Shown here: positions 44,614-52,346 of the stretch, piece after piece
Numbering within the stretch: the stretch's first letter is position 1
Layout of the letters: every line of letters begins with the position of its first letter
NCBI GenBank assembly: GCA_963821275.1
Contig: CAWGDF010000009.1
Location: forward strand, 611,784-675,783
Origin: JACVRW01 sp963821275
GTDB lineage: Bacteria; Actinomycetota; Thermoleophilia; Solirubrobacterales; Thermoleophilaceae
Length of the DNA stretch: 64,000 nucleotides
Direction: 5' to 3'
The notes under the pieces: generated by a model
The model's database searches: none
Seen by the model: only the letters and a program-made list of their open reading frames with translations
What the model was told of the DNA's origin: nothing
Program-made: the position numbers and the translations under genes

Positions 44614-45329
44614 GGCGGATCGTGGACCTGTCGATGCCGGTGCACGCCGACATGCTGACCTTCCCGCGCGTGCCTCCGCCGGCGCTCGCGGTGCTCGAGA
44701 CCCACGAGCAGTTCGCCGAGCGAATCGGGGCGGCCGAGTACGGCGTCACCTCGCTCACCGCGCACTACCTCGTGGTGCAGGACGACCACGTGGGCACGCA
44801 CTGCGACGCGCGCAAGCACATCGTGCCGGACGCAGGCGGGCCGGAGACGATCCCGCTCGAGTGGTGCGTCTCCGACGGGGTGGTGCTCGACTTCACCGAG
44901 GCCGAGTCGGGCCACGGAATCACCGCCGCTGAGGTCGAGGCCGAGCTCGACCGCATCGGCTACCGGGTCAAGGAGCGCGACATCGTCCTGATCCACACCG
45001 GCGCCGGGGCCTACAACACCGAAGAGCGCTACCGCACCGACCATCCCGGGATGACGGCCGAGGCGACCCGCTGGCTGATCGAGCGGGGGGTGCGGCTGAT
45101 GGGGATCGACGCGATCACATTCGACCCGCCCGTGTGGGCGATGTTCGAGCGCAAGCAGTTCTGGGAGGCCCACCGGGTGATGTGGGACGAGGAGTACTGG
45201 CACCTCGAGAACCTGATGAGCCTGGAGCAGATCGGCCGCTCGCACGGCTTCCAGCTCGTGGTGCTGCCGGTGAAGTGGGTCGGGACCACGGCGGCCCCGG
45301 TGCGAGCGATCGCGATCGTGGACGAATGA
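44610..45329 (+). CDS. Cyclase family protein (metal-dependent hydrolase)
   Basis: 239-aa PF04199 member. MRRIVDLSMPVHADMLTFPR opens the fold, and QDDHVGTHCDARKHIV matches the metal motif (His-x3-His-x-Asp-x3-His). LIHTGAGAYNTEERYRTDHP and LMGIDAITFDPP follow. ATG 44610 overlaps the GntR stop. It overlaps the ATP-grasp gene downstream (ATGA). It is closer in layout to the 2195 cyclase than to the altered one at 42528. Substrate unknown; ring-opening of an amide or lactone is the family theme. Confidence 0.87.
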   Translation: MRRIVDLSMPVHADMLTFPRVPPPALAVLETHEQFAERIGAAEYGVTSLTAHYLVVQDDHVGTHCDARKHIVPDAGGPETIPLEWCVSDGVVLDFTEAESGHGITAAEVEAELDRIGYRVKERDIVLIHTGAGAYNTEERYRTDHPGMTAEATRWLIERGVRLMGIDAITFDPPVWAMFERKQFWEAHRVMWDEEYWHLENLMSLEQIGRSHGFQLVVLPVKWVGTTAAPVRAIAIVDE

Positions 45330-46237
45330 AGGTCCTCCGCTTCGACGAGCCTGGCTGCGCCGAGGTGGCCAGCGCGGGCGGCAAGGGCGCGTCGCTGGCC
45401 CGCATGGCCGGGCTGGAGCTGCCGGTGCCGCCCGGCTTCGTGGTGCCCGCCGACGCCCTGACGGCCAGTCTGGGTGACGCCGCGCAGGAGCTGCGCCACG
45501 CCCTGAGGGAAGGCGCGGGGGCCCAGACCGCCGAACGCTGCCGGGCGCTCGTGCTGTCAGCGGAGCCTGAGGCCGAGCTGGCCGAGGCGGTGGCGGCGGC
45601 CCACGGCGACCTCGGCGACGACGCGTCGGTGGCGGTGCGCTCCAGCGCGTGCGCCGAGGACTCGGAGGCCGCCAGCTACGCGGGACAGCAGGAGACCTAC
45701 CTTCACGTCCGCGGCCCCGACGAGGTGCTCGCGCGGGTCCGGGACTGCTGGGCCTCCTTCTTCGCTGAACGCGCGCTCTTCTACCGCCAGCAGAAGGGCT
45801 CCCTGGACGACCTGGGCATGGCCGTGGTGGTCCAGCGCATGGTGGCGGCGCAGGTGGCCGGCGTGCTGTTCACCTGCGATCCCGTCCGGCGGCGGCGCGA
45901 CCGCATGGTGGTGGAGGCGGTGTTCGGCCTGGGCGAGGCGGCCGTATCGGGGCAGGTGACGCCGGACCACTACGTCGTGACGCGAGCCGGAGAGGTCAAG
46001 AAACGGCACATCGCAGTGCAGCCCGTGGCGCTGATCGGCGGCGACGGGGGCGGCACCGCGGAGCGAAGGCTGAGCGAGCGGGAGGGCGGAGCGCCCACGC
46101 TCGACGAGGAGCAGCTGCGCCTGCTGGCCCGCTTGGGAGACGACCTCGAGGACAAGCTTGGGACGCCCCAGGACATCGAGTGGGCGCTCGAGGACGGGGA
46201 GCTCTACGTGCTGCAGGCGCGCCCGGTGACCGCGTGA
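45326..46237 (+). CDS. PEP/pyruvate-binding ATP-grasp protein, PpsB-like subunit of a split dikinase
   Basis: 303 aa, matching only the N-terminal ATP-binding domain of PEP synthase/PPDK. Motifs: GGKGASLARMAGLELPVPPG, AVRSSACAEDSEAASYAGQQ, QVAGVLFTCDP, EAVFGLGEAAVSGQVTPDHY, and the domain end DIEWALEDGELYVLQARPV. It has no swivelling His or PEP domain. The His part is encoded at 36328 in the same operon. Together they resemble phenylphosphate synthase PpsA plus PpsB or a split rifampin-phosphotransferase-like enzyme. ATG 45326 overlaps the cyclase, and the stop overlaps the HD-cyclase gene (GTGA). Confidence 0.85.
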   Translation: MKVLRFDEPGCAEVASAGGKGASLARMAGLELPVPPGFVVPADALTASLGDAAQELRHALREGAGAQTAERCRALVLSAEPEAELAEAVAAAHGDLGDDASVAVRSSACAEDSEAASYAGQQETYLHVRGPDEVLARVRDCWASFFAERALFYRQQKGSLDDLGMAVVVQRMVAAQVAGVLFTCDPVRRRRDRMVVEAVFGLGEAAVSGQVTPDHYVVTRAGEVKKRHIAVQPVALIGGDGGGTAERRLSEREGGAPTLDEEQLRLLARLGDDLEDKLGTPQDIEWALEDGELYVLQARPVTA

Positions 46238-47637
46238 CCGCCCTGCTGGAGCGCGCCCAGGCCTGGGTGGCCGACGTGCACCCTCACGTGCGCCATCTGG
46301 AGCGCACCCGGGACTGGGTCGTAGAGCTCGATCCGGGGGCTTCGGAGGCGCTGCAGATCGCCGCGCTGACCCACGACATCGAGCGCGCCTTCCCGGACAC
46401 GGAGCAGCGCTGGGACTCGGCGGTCAGCTGGGACGATCCCGCCTACAACCGCTGGCACCAGGACCGCTGCGCCGACATGGTGGCCCGCTGGCTCGACGAG
46501 CAGAACGCCGAGCCGGGTCTCCGGGACGAGATCGAGCGCCTGGTGCGGGTCCACGAGGAGGGCGGCTGGCCGGAGGCCGACCTGCTGCAGGCGGCCGACT
46601 CGCTCTCTTTCCTGGAGACGATGGTCGGGGTGGTGGGGGAGTGGGCCCAGTCGGGCCGTGCCCCGCGCGAGCGGGCCGCCGGCAAGCTGCGGAACTCGGT
46701 CGACCGCATCGCTCCCGGGCTCGAGCGGGCCCGGGCCGAGGGCGAGCCGCTGCTGTCCGCCGCCCTGCAGCGGCTGGCCGCCATCCCCACACCGGCCGAG
46801 GTGCTCGCCGCCACCCGGCTGGTGCGCCAGGGCCGCATCTTCGGGCTGGCCCGCGATCGCTTCCCGGGCATGCCGCTGTTCGGTGGTCACCCCGCGTTCG
46901 AGGTGCTCGCCTACCGGACGCCGCAGGGCCTGCGCGCGGCCGGCGCGCAGCCCTGGGGCCCCGGCAACGAGGCCGGGCTCGGCTACATGAGCGAGTTGGT
47001 TATGGGCACCACGCACAGCGGCGCCCACATCGACGCCCACGCCCACATGACGATCGGGGCCGAGGACCGCTGGAACGGGGGCACGGCCCGCAGTCACCTG
47101 GGCGACTTCGGGCCGCTGCGCGGCGACGCCACCGAGATCCCGTCCCTGTGGCGCCGCGGCGTGCTCTACGACGTGCCCGCGCACCGCGGCCAGCCCTTTC
47201 TCGACCGGGGGGAGCCGGTCACGGCCGCGGACCTGGAGGCGATCGAGGAGGTCACGGGCATGGCGGCCGGCGCGGGGGACGTGGCGCTGGTGCGCACCGG
47301 CTACATGCGCCACTGGCCCGACGAGGAGCGTATGGCCGAGCACCGCGGCCCCGGCCCGGACGTCTCCGCCGCCCTGCTGCTGGCCGAGCGCGGCGTGGTG
47401 GCCACCGGCTCCGACACCGAGACCTACGAGGTGCAGCCGGCGCCCGATCCCGGCGAGCCGTCCAACCCGCAGCCGGTGCACACACTGCTGTTGATCGAGC
47501 GCGGCATCTACCTGATGGAGAGCCTCGACCTCGAGGGACTGGCGGCAGCCGGCGCGCACGAGTTCCTGTTCGTTGCGCTGCCGCTGCGCATCCGGGGAGC
47601 GACGGGCTCCATGATCGACCCGGTGGCGGTGATCTGA
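46234..47637 (+). CDS. HD-domain protein fused to a cyclase-family domain
   Basis: 467 aa with two parts. Residues about 1-175 look like a metal-dependent HD phosphohydrolase: His in HPHVRHLERTRDW, the doublet in AALTHDIERAFPD, further His in RWHQDRCADMV and VRVHEEGGWPEADLLQAADS. Residues about 190-467 are a PF04199 cyclase domain: EVLAATRLVRQGRIFGLARD, metal motif THSGAHIDAHAHMTIG, and FVALPLRIRGATGSMIDP. The frame is continuous with no internal stop, so the fusion looks real. I do not know this combination as a described enzyme. GTG 46234 overlaps the ATP-grasp gene. Confidence 0.75.
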   Translation: MTALLERAQAWVADVHPHVRHLERTRDWVVELDPGASEALQIAALTHDIERAFPDTEQRWDSAVSWDDPAYNRWHQDRCADMVARWLDEQNAEPGLRDEIERLVRVHEEGGWPEADLLQAADSLSFLETMVGVVGEWAQSGRAPRERAAGKLRNSVDRIAPGLERARAEGEPLLSAALQRLAAIPTPAEVLAATRLVRQGRIFGLARDRFPGMPLFGGHPAFEVLAYRTPQGLRAAGAQPWGPGNEAGLGYMSELVMGTTHSGAHIDAHAHMTIGAEDRWNGGTARSHLGDFGPLRGDATEIPSLWRRGVLYDVPAHRGQPFLDRGEPVTAADLEAIEEVTGMAAGAGDVALVRTGYMRHWPDEERMAEHRGPGPDVSAALLLAERGVVATGSDTETYEVQPAPDPGEPSNPQPVHTLLLIERGIYLMESLDLEGLAAAGAHEFLFVALPLRIRGATGSMIDPVAVI

Positions 47638-48680
47638 TGCGTGCCCTGGTCGTGCACGAGCCCAACCGCTTCTCGGTGGAGGACGTGCCGCGCCCGGCGC
47701 CGGGCCCCTACGAGGTGCTCTGCCGCGTGCGGACGGTCGCGCTCTGCGGCACCGACCCCCACATCATCGCGGGCGACTTCCCGGGCTTCTGGCCCAAGGC
47801 CTTCCCCTTCATCCCCGGGCACGAGTGGTGCGGCGAGATCGTGGAGCTGGGGGAGGGCGCCGCGGATCTGGGCTTCGAGACGGGCATGCGCGTGGCCGGC
47901 ACGTCGCACGCGGGTTGCGGCTTCTGCCGGATGTGCGTGGAGGGTCGCTACAACGTCTGCGAGAACTACGGCGACGAGCGCCTGCACCGCCAGTACGGCC
48001 ACTACACACAAGGTGTGTACGCCGACTACGCGGTCCACTCGGTGAAGAGCGTCTTCGCCGTGCCCGACGCGCTCTCCGACGACGAGGCCGCGATGCTCGA
48101 CCCCGCCGCCATCGCCCTCCACACCGCCAAGCGCGCCCGCTTCAAGCCCGGCGACACCGTGACCGTGGTGGGCCCGGGCGTGCTGGGCCTGCTGGCCGCC
48201 GAGTGCGCGCGTGTGCTCGGGGCCGGCCGCGTGCTCGTCGTGGGACGCGGCGCGCGGCTGGCCAAGGCCGCCGAGCTTGGCCACGAGCCGGTCGACTTCA
48301 CGGCGGAGGACCCGGTGGCGGCGGTCCGCGAGCGCACCGGCGGCCGCGGCGCCGACGCCGTCCTCGAATGCTCCGGCGCCGCCGAGGCGGTGGGACAGAG
48401 CCTGGAGATGCTGCGCCGCGGCGGGCGGGTCGCCGTGGTGGGCATCCCGCAGGACGACGCGCGCATCCCGGTCAAGCAGCTGGTGCTGGACGAGCTCGAC
48501 CTCGTCGGGGTTCGCGCCGCCGCCGGCGAGATGCCGGAGGCGATCGCCCTGGCGGTCGCCGGGCGCCTGCGGCTGGACGAGCTGATCACCCACCACTTCA
48601 CGCTCGAGGACTTCGACGAGGCCTACCGGGTGTTCACCGGTCGCGTGGACGGCGCGCTCAAGGTCATCGTCAGCCCGTGA
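47637..48680 (+). CDS. Zinc-binding alcohol dehydrogenase (MDR family)
   Basis: 347 aa. Catalytic zinc ligands are in ALCGTDPHIIAGDF and PGHEWCGEIVELG. The structural zinc site has four Cys (GCGFCRMCVEGRYNVC). The NAD(P) motif is VGPGVLGLLAAECARVLGAG. Resembles threonine/sorbitol dehydrogenase-like members and presumably oxidises a secondary alcohol to a ketone. ATG 47637 overlaps the previous gene (TGATG). It is followed by an MFS carrier with a GTGA overlap. Confidence 0.9.
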   Translation: MRALVVHEPNRFSVEDVPRPAPGPYEVLCRVRTVALCGTDPHIIAGDFPGFWPKAFPFIPGHEWCGEIVELGEGAADLGFETGMRVAGTSHAGCGFCRMCVEGRYNVCENYGDERLHRQYGHYTQGVYADYAVHSVKSVFAVPDALSDDEAAMLDPAAIALHTAKRARFKPGDTVTVVGPGVLGLLAAECARVLGAGRVLVVGRGARLAKAAELGHEPVDFTAEDPVAAVRERTGGRGADAVLECSGAAEAVGQSLEMLRRGGRVAVVGIPQDDARIPVKQLVLDELDLVGVRAAAGEMPEAIALAVAGRLRLDELITHHFTLEDFDEAYRVFTGRVDGALKVIVSP

Positions 48681-49852
48681 AGCGGCTCGCCCTGCTGGCC
48701 GCGCTGTTCCTGGGCGCGCTCGCCCTGCGGCCGCAGCTCGTGGGCGTGGGCCCGCTGCTGCCGGAGATCGACGACGACCTCGGCGTCTCCCACGCCGTGG
48801 CGGGCCTGCTGGGCACGATCCCGGTGCTGTGCATGGGCCTGTTCGCCCCGCCGGCCGCCCACGTGGCGGCCCGCGTGGGCACCCGCGCCGCCATCGCCGC
48901 CTGCCTGGCGGCGATCGCCGCCTTCGGGCTGGCTCGAGCGGCGGCGCCCGGGGCGCCGCTGGTGCTGCTGCTCACGCTTCCGATCGGCGTGGGCATGGGC
49001 CTGGCCGGGGCGTTGATGCCCGTGGTCGTCAAGGAGCGCTTCGCACAGCGGCCGGCCTTCGCGAGCGGCGTCTACACGACGGGGATCCAGGTCGGATCGG
49101 CGCTTTCGTCGGCGCTGGCCGTGCCGATCGCCGCAACCCTGGGGGGATGGCGCGGCGCACTGGTGGTCTTCTCGGGCTGCACCATCGTCCTATTCGCAGC
49201 TTGGCTGCTTCTCACGCCCCCCGCGAGCCATAGTGCGGGCGAGGCGCCGCCCCGACTGCCTTGGCGACGCCCCCTCATATGGGGGTTTGTCGCTGTCTTC
49301 GCTCTCCAGTCGCTTGTGTACTACGGGCTGATCGCCTGGTTGCCCGACTCCTTTCAGGAGCGGGGCTGGAGCGACGGGTCCGCGGGTGCCCTACTCGGCG
49401 TGATGAGCGTGGCCGCGGTGCCCAGCAGCCTCCTGCTCCCTTACTTTGCCGACCGCCTCGGTTCACGGCGCCAGTGGCTGGTGCTCTCGTCCTCCATGGT
49501 CCTCGCCGGCACATTCGGTGTCGCCGCCGTTCCCGATGGCGGCTTCGCCTGGGCAGCGCTCGCAGGATTCGGTATCGGAGCCAGCTTTCCGCTCACGCTC
49601 ACTCTGCCGCTGGATGTTGCCCACCGGCCGTCCGAGACCGGAGCGATCGTCGGCTTGGTGCTCGGGGCCGGCTACACGATCGCGGCCGCCGGGCCGATCC
49701 TTCTCGGCGCCGTTCGAGACGCGACCGGTTCGTTCGCAACGAGCCTCTGGGTATTGGTGGTGCTGGCGACGGCGCTTGTCGCGGCGATAATTCCGCTGTC
49801 TCCCCGTCGCCTTCGACCGCCGGCGCTCGAGCCCGAGGCGGTACAGCCGTGA
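48677..49852 (+). CDS. MFS transporter, CynX/NimT type
   Basis: 391 aa with about 12 hydrophobic segments. LRPQLVGVGPLLPEIDDDLG in the first helix region and GLLGTIPVLCMGLFAPPAA are typical of CynX/NimT carriers (cyanate, nitroimidazole). Here it presumably imports the pathway substrate or exports a by-product. GTG 48677 overlaps the dehydrogenase. Base composition drops within this gene at about 49.2 kb: the first half reads as the usual GC-rich host code and the second half has clearly more A/T. Confidence 0.87.
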   Translation: MKRLALLAALFLGALALRPQLVGVGPLLPEIDDDLGVSHAVAGLLGTIPVLCMGLFAPPAAHVAARVGTRAAIAACLAAIAAFGLARAAAPGAPLVLLLTLPIGVGMGLAGALMPVVVKERFAQRPAFASGVYTTGIQVGSALSSALAVPIAATLGGWRGALVVFSGCTIVLFAAWLLLTPPASHSAGEAPPRLPWRRPLIWGFVAVFALQSLVYYGLIAWLPDSFQERGWSDGSAGALLGVMSVAAVPSSLLLPYFADRLGSRRQWLVLSSSMVLAGTFGVAAVPDGGFAWAALAGFGIGASFPLTLTLPLDVAHRPSETGAIVGLVLGAGYTIAAAGPILLGAVRDATGSFATSLWVLVVLATALVAAIIPLSPRRLRPPALEPEAVQP

Positions 49853-50769
49853 GCCGCGAGCCTGTCTTCCTGTCCTGCGCGATCACCGGCGGGATGAGCG
49901 TGCCCTCCCAGAGCCTGGCGATCCCGGTGACCCCGGAGCAGATCGTCGAATCCGCCGTGGAGGCGCACGCCGCCGGGGCGGCGATCGTGCACATCCACGT
50001 CCGCGAGCCGGAGACGGGCAAGCCGGTGGCCGACCTGGGGCTCTTCCGCGACGTCTTGGGGGGCATTCGCGAGCGCTGCGACGTGATCGTCCAGCCGACT
50101 AGCGGCGGCGGTGTGGGAATGACCATCGAGGAGCGGGCCCGCGTGGTCACCGAGTGCCGCCCCGAGATGGCCACCTTCAATTGCGGCAGCTTCAACTTCG
50201 GCATCTTTCATGTCCGCCGACGCCCGGAGATGCAGCCCTGGGAGGTCGACTACCTCGAATCGACCCGCGACTACGTTTTCCGCAACACCTTCGCGGACCT
50301 CTACCGCCTGTCCGAGCTGTTTCGCGAGGCACAGACCAAGCCGGAGTACGAGGCCTACGACGTTGGCCACCTCTACAACCTGCACCACCTCGCCGAGCAG
50401 GGCCTCGTCGATTTCCCGCTGCACGTTCAGTTCGTGCTCGGGGTCCTGGGCGCCAACGCGGCCTCCCTCGAGCAGCTGCTGCACACGCACCGCACCGCGG
50501 TGTCGCTGTTCGGAGAGGAACGCTTCACCTGGTCGGCGGCCGGGGTCGGCTACCCGGGGCAGTTCCACCTGGCGGCTGCTGCCCTGATGCTCGGCGGCCA
50601 CATGCGCGTGGGCCTCGAGGACAATCTGAGGGTGTCGACTGACGAGCGGGCCGGCTCCAACGCTGAGTTGGTCGAGAAGGCGCTGACGCTGGCCCCGCTG
50701 CTGGACCGGGCTCCGGCTGATCCTCGCGCGGCGCGCGCGCTTCTCGGGCTGCGGTCGCCCGCGGACTGA
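49849..50769 (+). CDS. Beta-keto-acid cleavage enzyme (BKACE/KCE family)
   Basis: TIM-barrel zinc enzyme that condenses a beta-keto acid with acetyl-CoA and splits it to acetoacetate plus a new CoA ester. 306 aa. Opens VFLSCAITGGMSVPSQSLAI. The metal His pair is in AAIVHIHVREPETGK. It has QPTSGGGVGMTIEERA, ATFNCGSFNFG, and GHMRVGLEDNLRVS near the end, all typical. GTG 49849 overlaps the MFS gene. Its presence implies a beta-keto-acid intermediate, which the carboxylase-like genes at 58493-62796 could supply. Confidence 0.9.
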   Translation: MSREPVFLSCAITGGMSVPSQSLAIPVTPEQIVESAVEAHAAGAAIVHIHVREPETGKPVADLGLFRDVLGGIRERCDVIVQPTSGGGVGMTIEERARVVTECRPEMATFNCGSFNFGIFHVRRRPEMQPWEVDYLESTRDYVFRNTFADLYRLSELFREAQTKPEYEAYDVGHLYNLHHLAEQGLVDFPLHVQFVLGVLGANAASLEQLLHTHRTAVSLFGEERFTWSAAGVGYPGQFHLAAAALMLGGHMRVGLEDNLRVSTDERAGSNAELVEKALTLAPLLDRAPADPRAARALLGLRSPAD

Positions 50770-50781
50770 GGCGACATCGCT

Positions 50782-51640
50782 ATGCGCTCATCGACCTTCT
50801 CGATCGTCGCCTGTGACCTCGACCAGAGGGCGTGGGGAGTCGCCGTCGCGTCGCGCTTCCTGGCGATCGGTGCGCTCTCCGCGTGGGCGGAGCCGGAGGT
50901 GGGGGCCGTCGCCACGCAGTCCTGGATCAAGGCGTCTTACGGCGTCGAGGGGCTCCGCCTTCTCTCGCGGGGAGCGTCGGCCCCGGAGGCACTTCGCCTG
51001 CTTGCTCGAGGACGACGACGGTCGCGATCAGCGACAGGCCGCGATGGTCGACCGCGAGGGTCGGACCGCTGTGCACACCGGCTCGGCATGCCTCGGCTGG
51101 GCGGGGCATCGCGTCGGGCTTTCGTATGCGGCACAAGGCAACATGCTCGTTTCCGAAGCCACCCTGACCGCACTGGCCGAGACGTTCGAGTCGCGAGCGT
51201 CGGAACCGCTCGCCGAGCGCCTGATAGCCGCCCTCTCGGCCGCTCAGGCCGCAGGCGGCGATCGCCGCGGGCAGCAGGCGGCCGCCATCCGCGTCGTCAA
51301 GCCGAGGGCCGGGTACCTCGGTGCCGACGTACTCGCCGACCTGCGGGTGGACGACCACCCCGAGCCGGTCGAGGAGTTGCAGCGCCTGTATCGGCTGCAT
51401 CAGCTCTACTTCGGCGCGACGCCTCACGAGAAATGGCTTCGCGTCGATTCCGAGCTCGCCGCCGAGCTGCGACAGCGTCTCGACCGGCTCGGTTATGCAG
51501 GTGGAGACCTGGAGGCCGACCTGGACACCTGGGCAGGGGTGGAGAACCTGGAGGAAAGGGTGCGAGGTGTGGAGCGCCTCGATCCTGTCGTGCTCGAACA
51601 ACTGCGCAAACAGGAAGGAGGATCACGGGATGGCCGATGA
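50782..51640 (+). pseudogene. DUF1028 family (Ntn-hydrolase-like) protein, frameshifted
   Basis: Starts MRSSTFSIVACDLDQRAWGV with AVASRFLAIGALSAW, the DUF1028 opening, in one frame to about 51004. It then continues in another frame with LLEDDDGRDQRQAAMVDREG, HTGSACLGWAGHR and AAQGNML, which are equally diagnostic. Dropping one base near 51004 joins them (EALRLLLEDDDG). The C-terminal about 75 residues (DDHPEPVEELQRLYRLHQLY onward) are the peptidoglycan-binding-like tail often found on this family. About 286 residues when repaired. Function of DUF1028 is unknown. The end overlaps the next start. Confidence 0.8.
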
Positions 51641-52181
51641 GATCGAGGAGGACGTTCGCGAGATCCGGCGTGTGCACCGCCAATGGTGGGCGTCCAACCG
51701 CGGGCTGGATGTGGAGCGCATGCGGGAGTGCTTCGCTCCCGACTATCTGATGTGGAATCTCAACAGCCATCCCTACTTCAGCCTGGCCGAGAAGGAGCAT
51801 CTCTTCCGCTACTACAAGGAACACATGGTGCCCACCGAGCCGCCGGAGCTCTGGGACATCCGCGTGGTGGCCGATGGCGATATGGGCTACTTGACCGCGG
51901 AGGGGATCCTCCCGGTGGTCATCGCCTCGAGCGAAGGGTCCGGGTCAGCCGTGATGGATGCCGCGGCCCCTCACTACGAGCGCCGAGGAGAGGTGGTGCG
52001 CTTTCGCTTCCGGGAGACCTCGGTCTTCCGCCGCGACGACGGTCGCGGCAACCGCGCCTGGAAGATCTGGCATTTCCACTGCTCGCCGCTGGCGCCGCTC
52101 GACGAGCCGCGGCCGGGCTTCGGCGACACCGCGGAGGAGCGGGGGACCCGAGGGCCCGTCGAGATCATGTCCGGGGACTGA
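51630..52181 (+). CDS. NTF2-like / SnoaL-type protein
   Basis: 183 aa from ATG 51630, with a good purine-rich ribosome site (GGAAGGAGGA, about 51613-51622). IRRVHRQWWASNRGLDVERM, FAPDYLMWNLNSHPYF, and a C-terminal KIWHFHCSPLAPLDEPRP follow the NTF2-like pattern seen in many small catabolic cluster proteins. It differs clearly from the copy at 21598. It is the last gene before a terminator-like structure, so it closes the region 4 operon. Function unknown. Confidence 0.78.
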   Translation: MADEIEEDVREIRRVHRQWWASNRGLDVERMRECFAPDYLMWNLNSHPYFSLAEKEHLFRYYKEHMVPTEPPELWDIRVVADGDMGYLTAEGILPVVIASSEGSGSAVMDAAAPHYERRGEVVRFRFRETSVFRRDDGRGNRAWKIWHFHCSPLAPLDEPRPGFGDTAEERGTRGPVEIMSGD

Positions 52182-52240
52182 TCGCGCCACTGCCGCGGAC
52201 GCGGCTTCCGGGTCGCTGTCCTGGTCTGCATCCCTACCAG

Positions 52241-52278
52241 GGGGCCAGGGCAGGACGGCCCCAAAGAGCGCTTTTTTT
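52241..52278 (+). terminator. Candidate rho-independent terminator ending the region 4 operon
   Basis: GGGGCC (52241-52246) pairs with GGCCCC (52257-52262). Nine bases later comes a run of seven T (52272-52278), which also closes a small AAAG-AGCG-CTTT hairpin. It is the only long T-run in the window outside coding sequence. The stem-to-T distance is longer than ideal. Confidence 0.5.
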
Positions 52279-52289
52279 GCGGCGCGCTG

Positions 52290-52318
52290 TTGACCCAGCC
52301 TGCCGTTTCCGGTAGGAC
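52290..52318 (+). promoter_or_regulatory. Promoter of the region 5 catabolic operon
   Basis: TTGACC (52290-52295), exactly 17 bases, then TAGGAC (52313-52318). The -10 overlaps the inverted repeat AGGA-C-TCCT (52314-52322). A second small inverted repeat, GGTC-C-GACC (52337-52345), covers the end of the ribosome site. Either could be a regulator target; the GntR gene at 57065 is the obvious candidate. Confidence 0.65.
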
Positions 52319-52346
52319 TCCTGGCTGGACGTAGGAGGTCCGACCA

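Noticed and set aside
46780..46830. HD-cyclase fusion as two genes with a lost stop
   Set aside because: No frameshift or stop remnant is visible, the linker is continuous and codon use is normal, so I treat it as a genuine fusion (with homology search still decisive).
52272..52278. T7 run as a phase-variable tract
   Set aside because: It is intergenic, outside the promoter spacer, and is better explained as part of a terminator.
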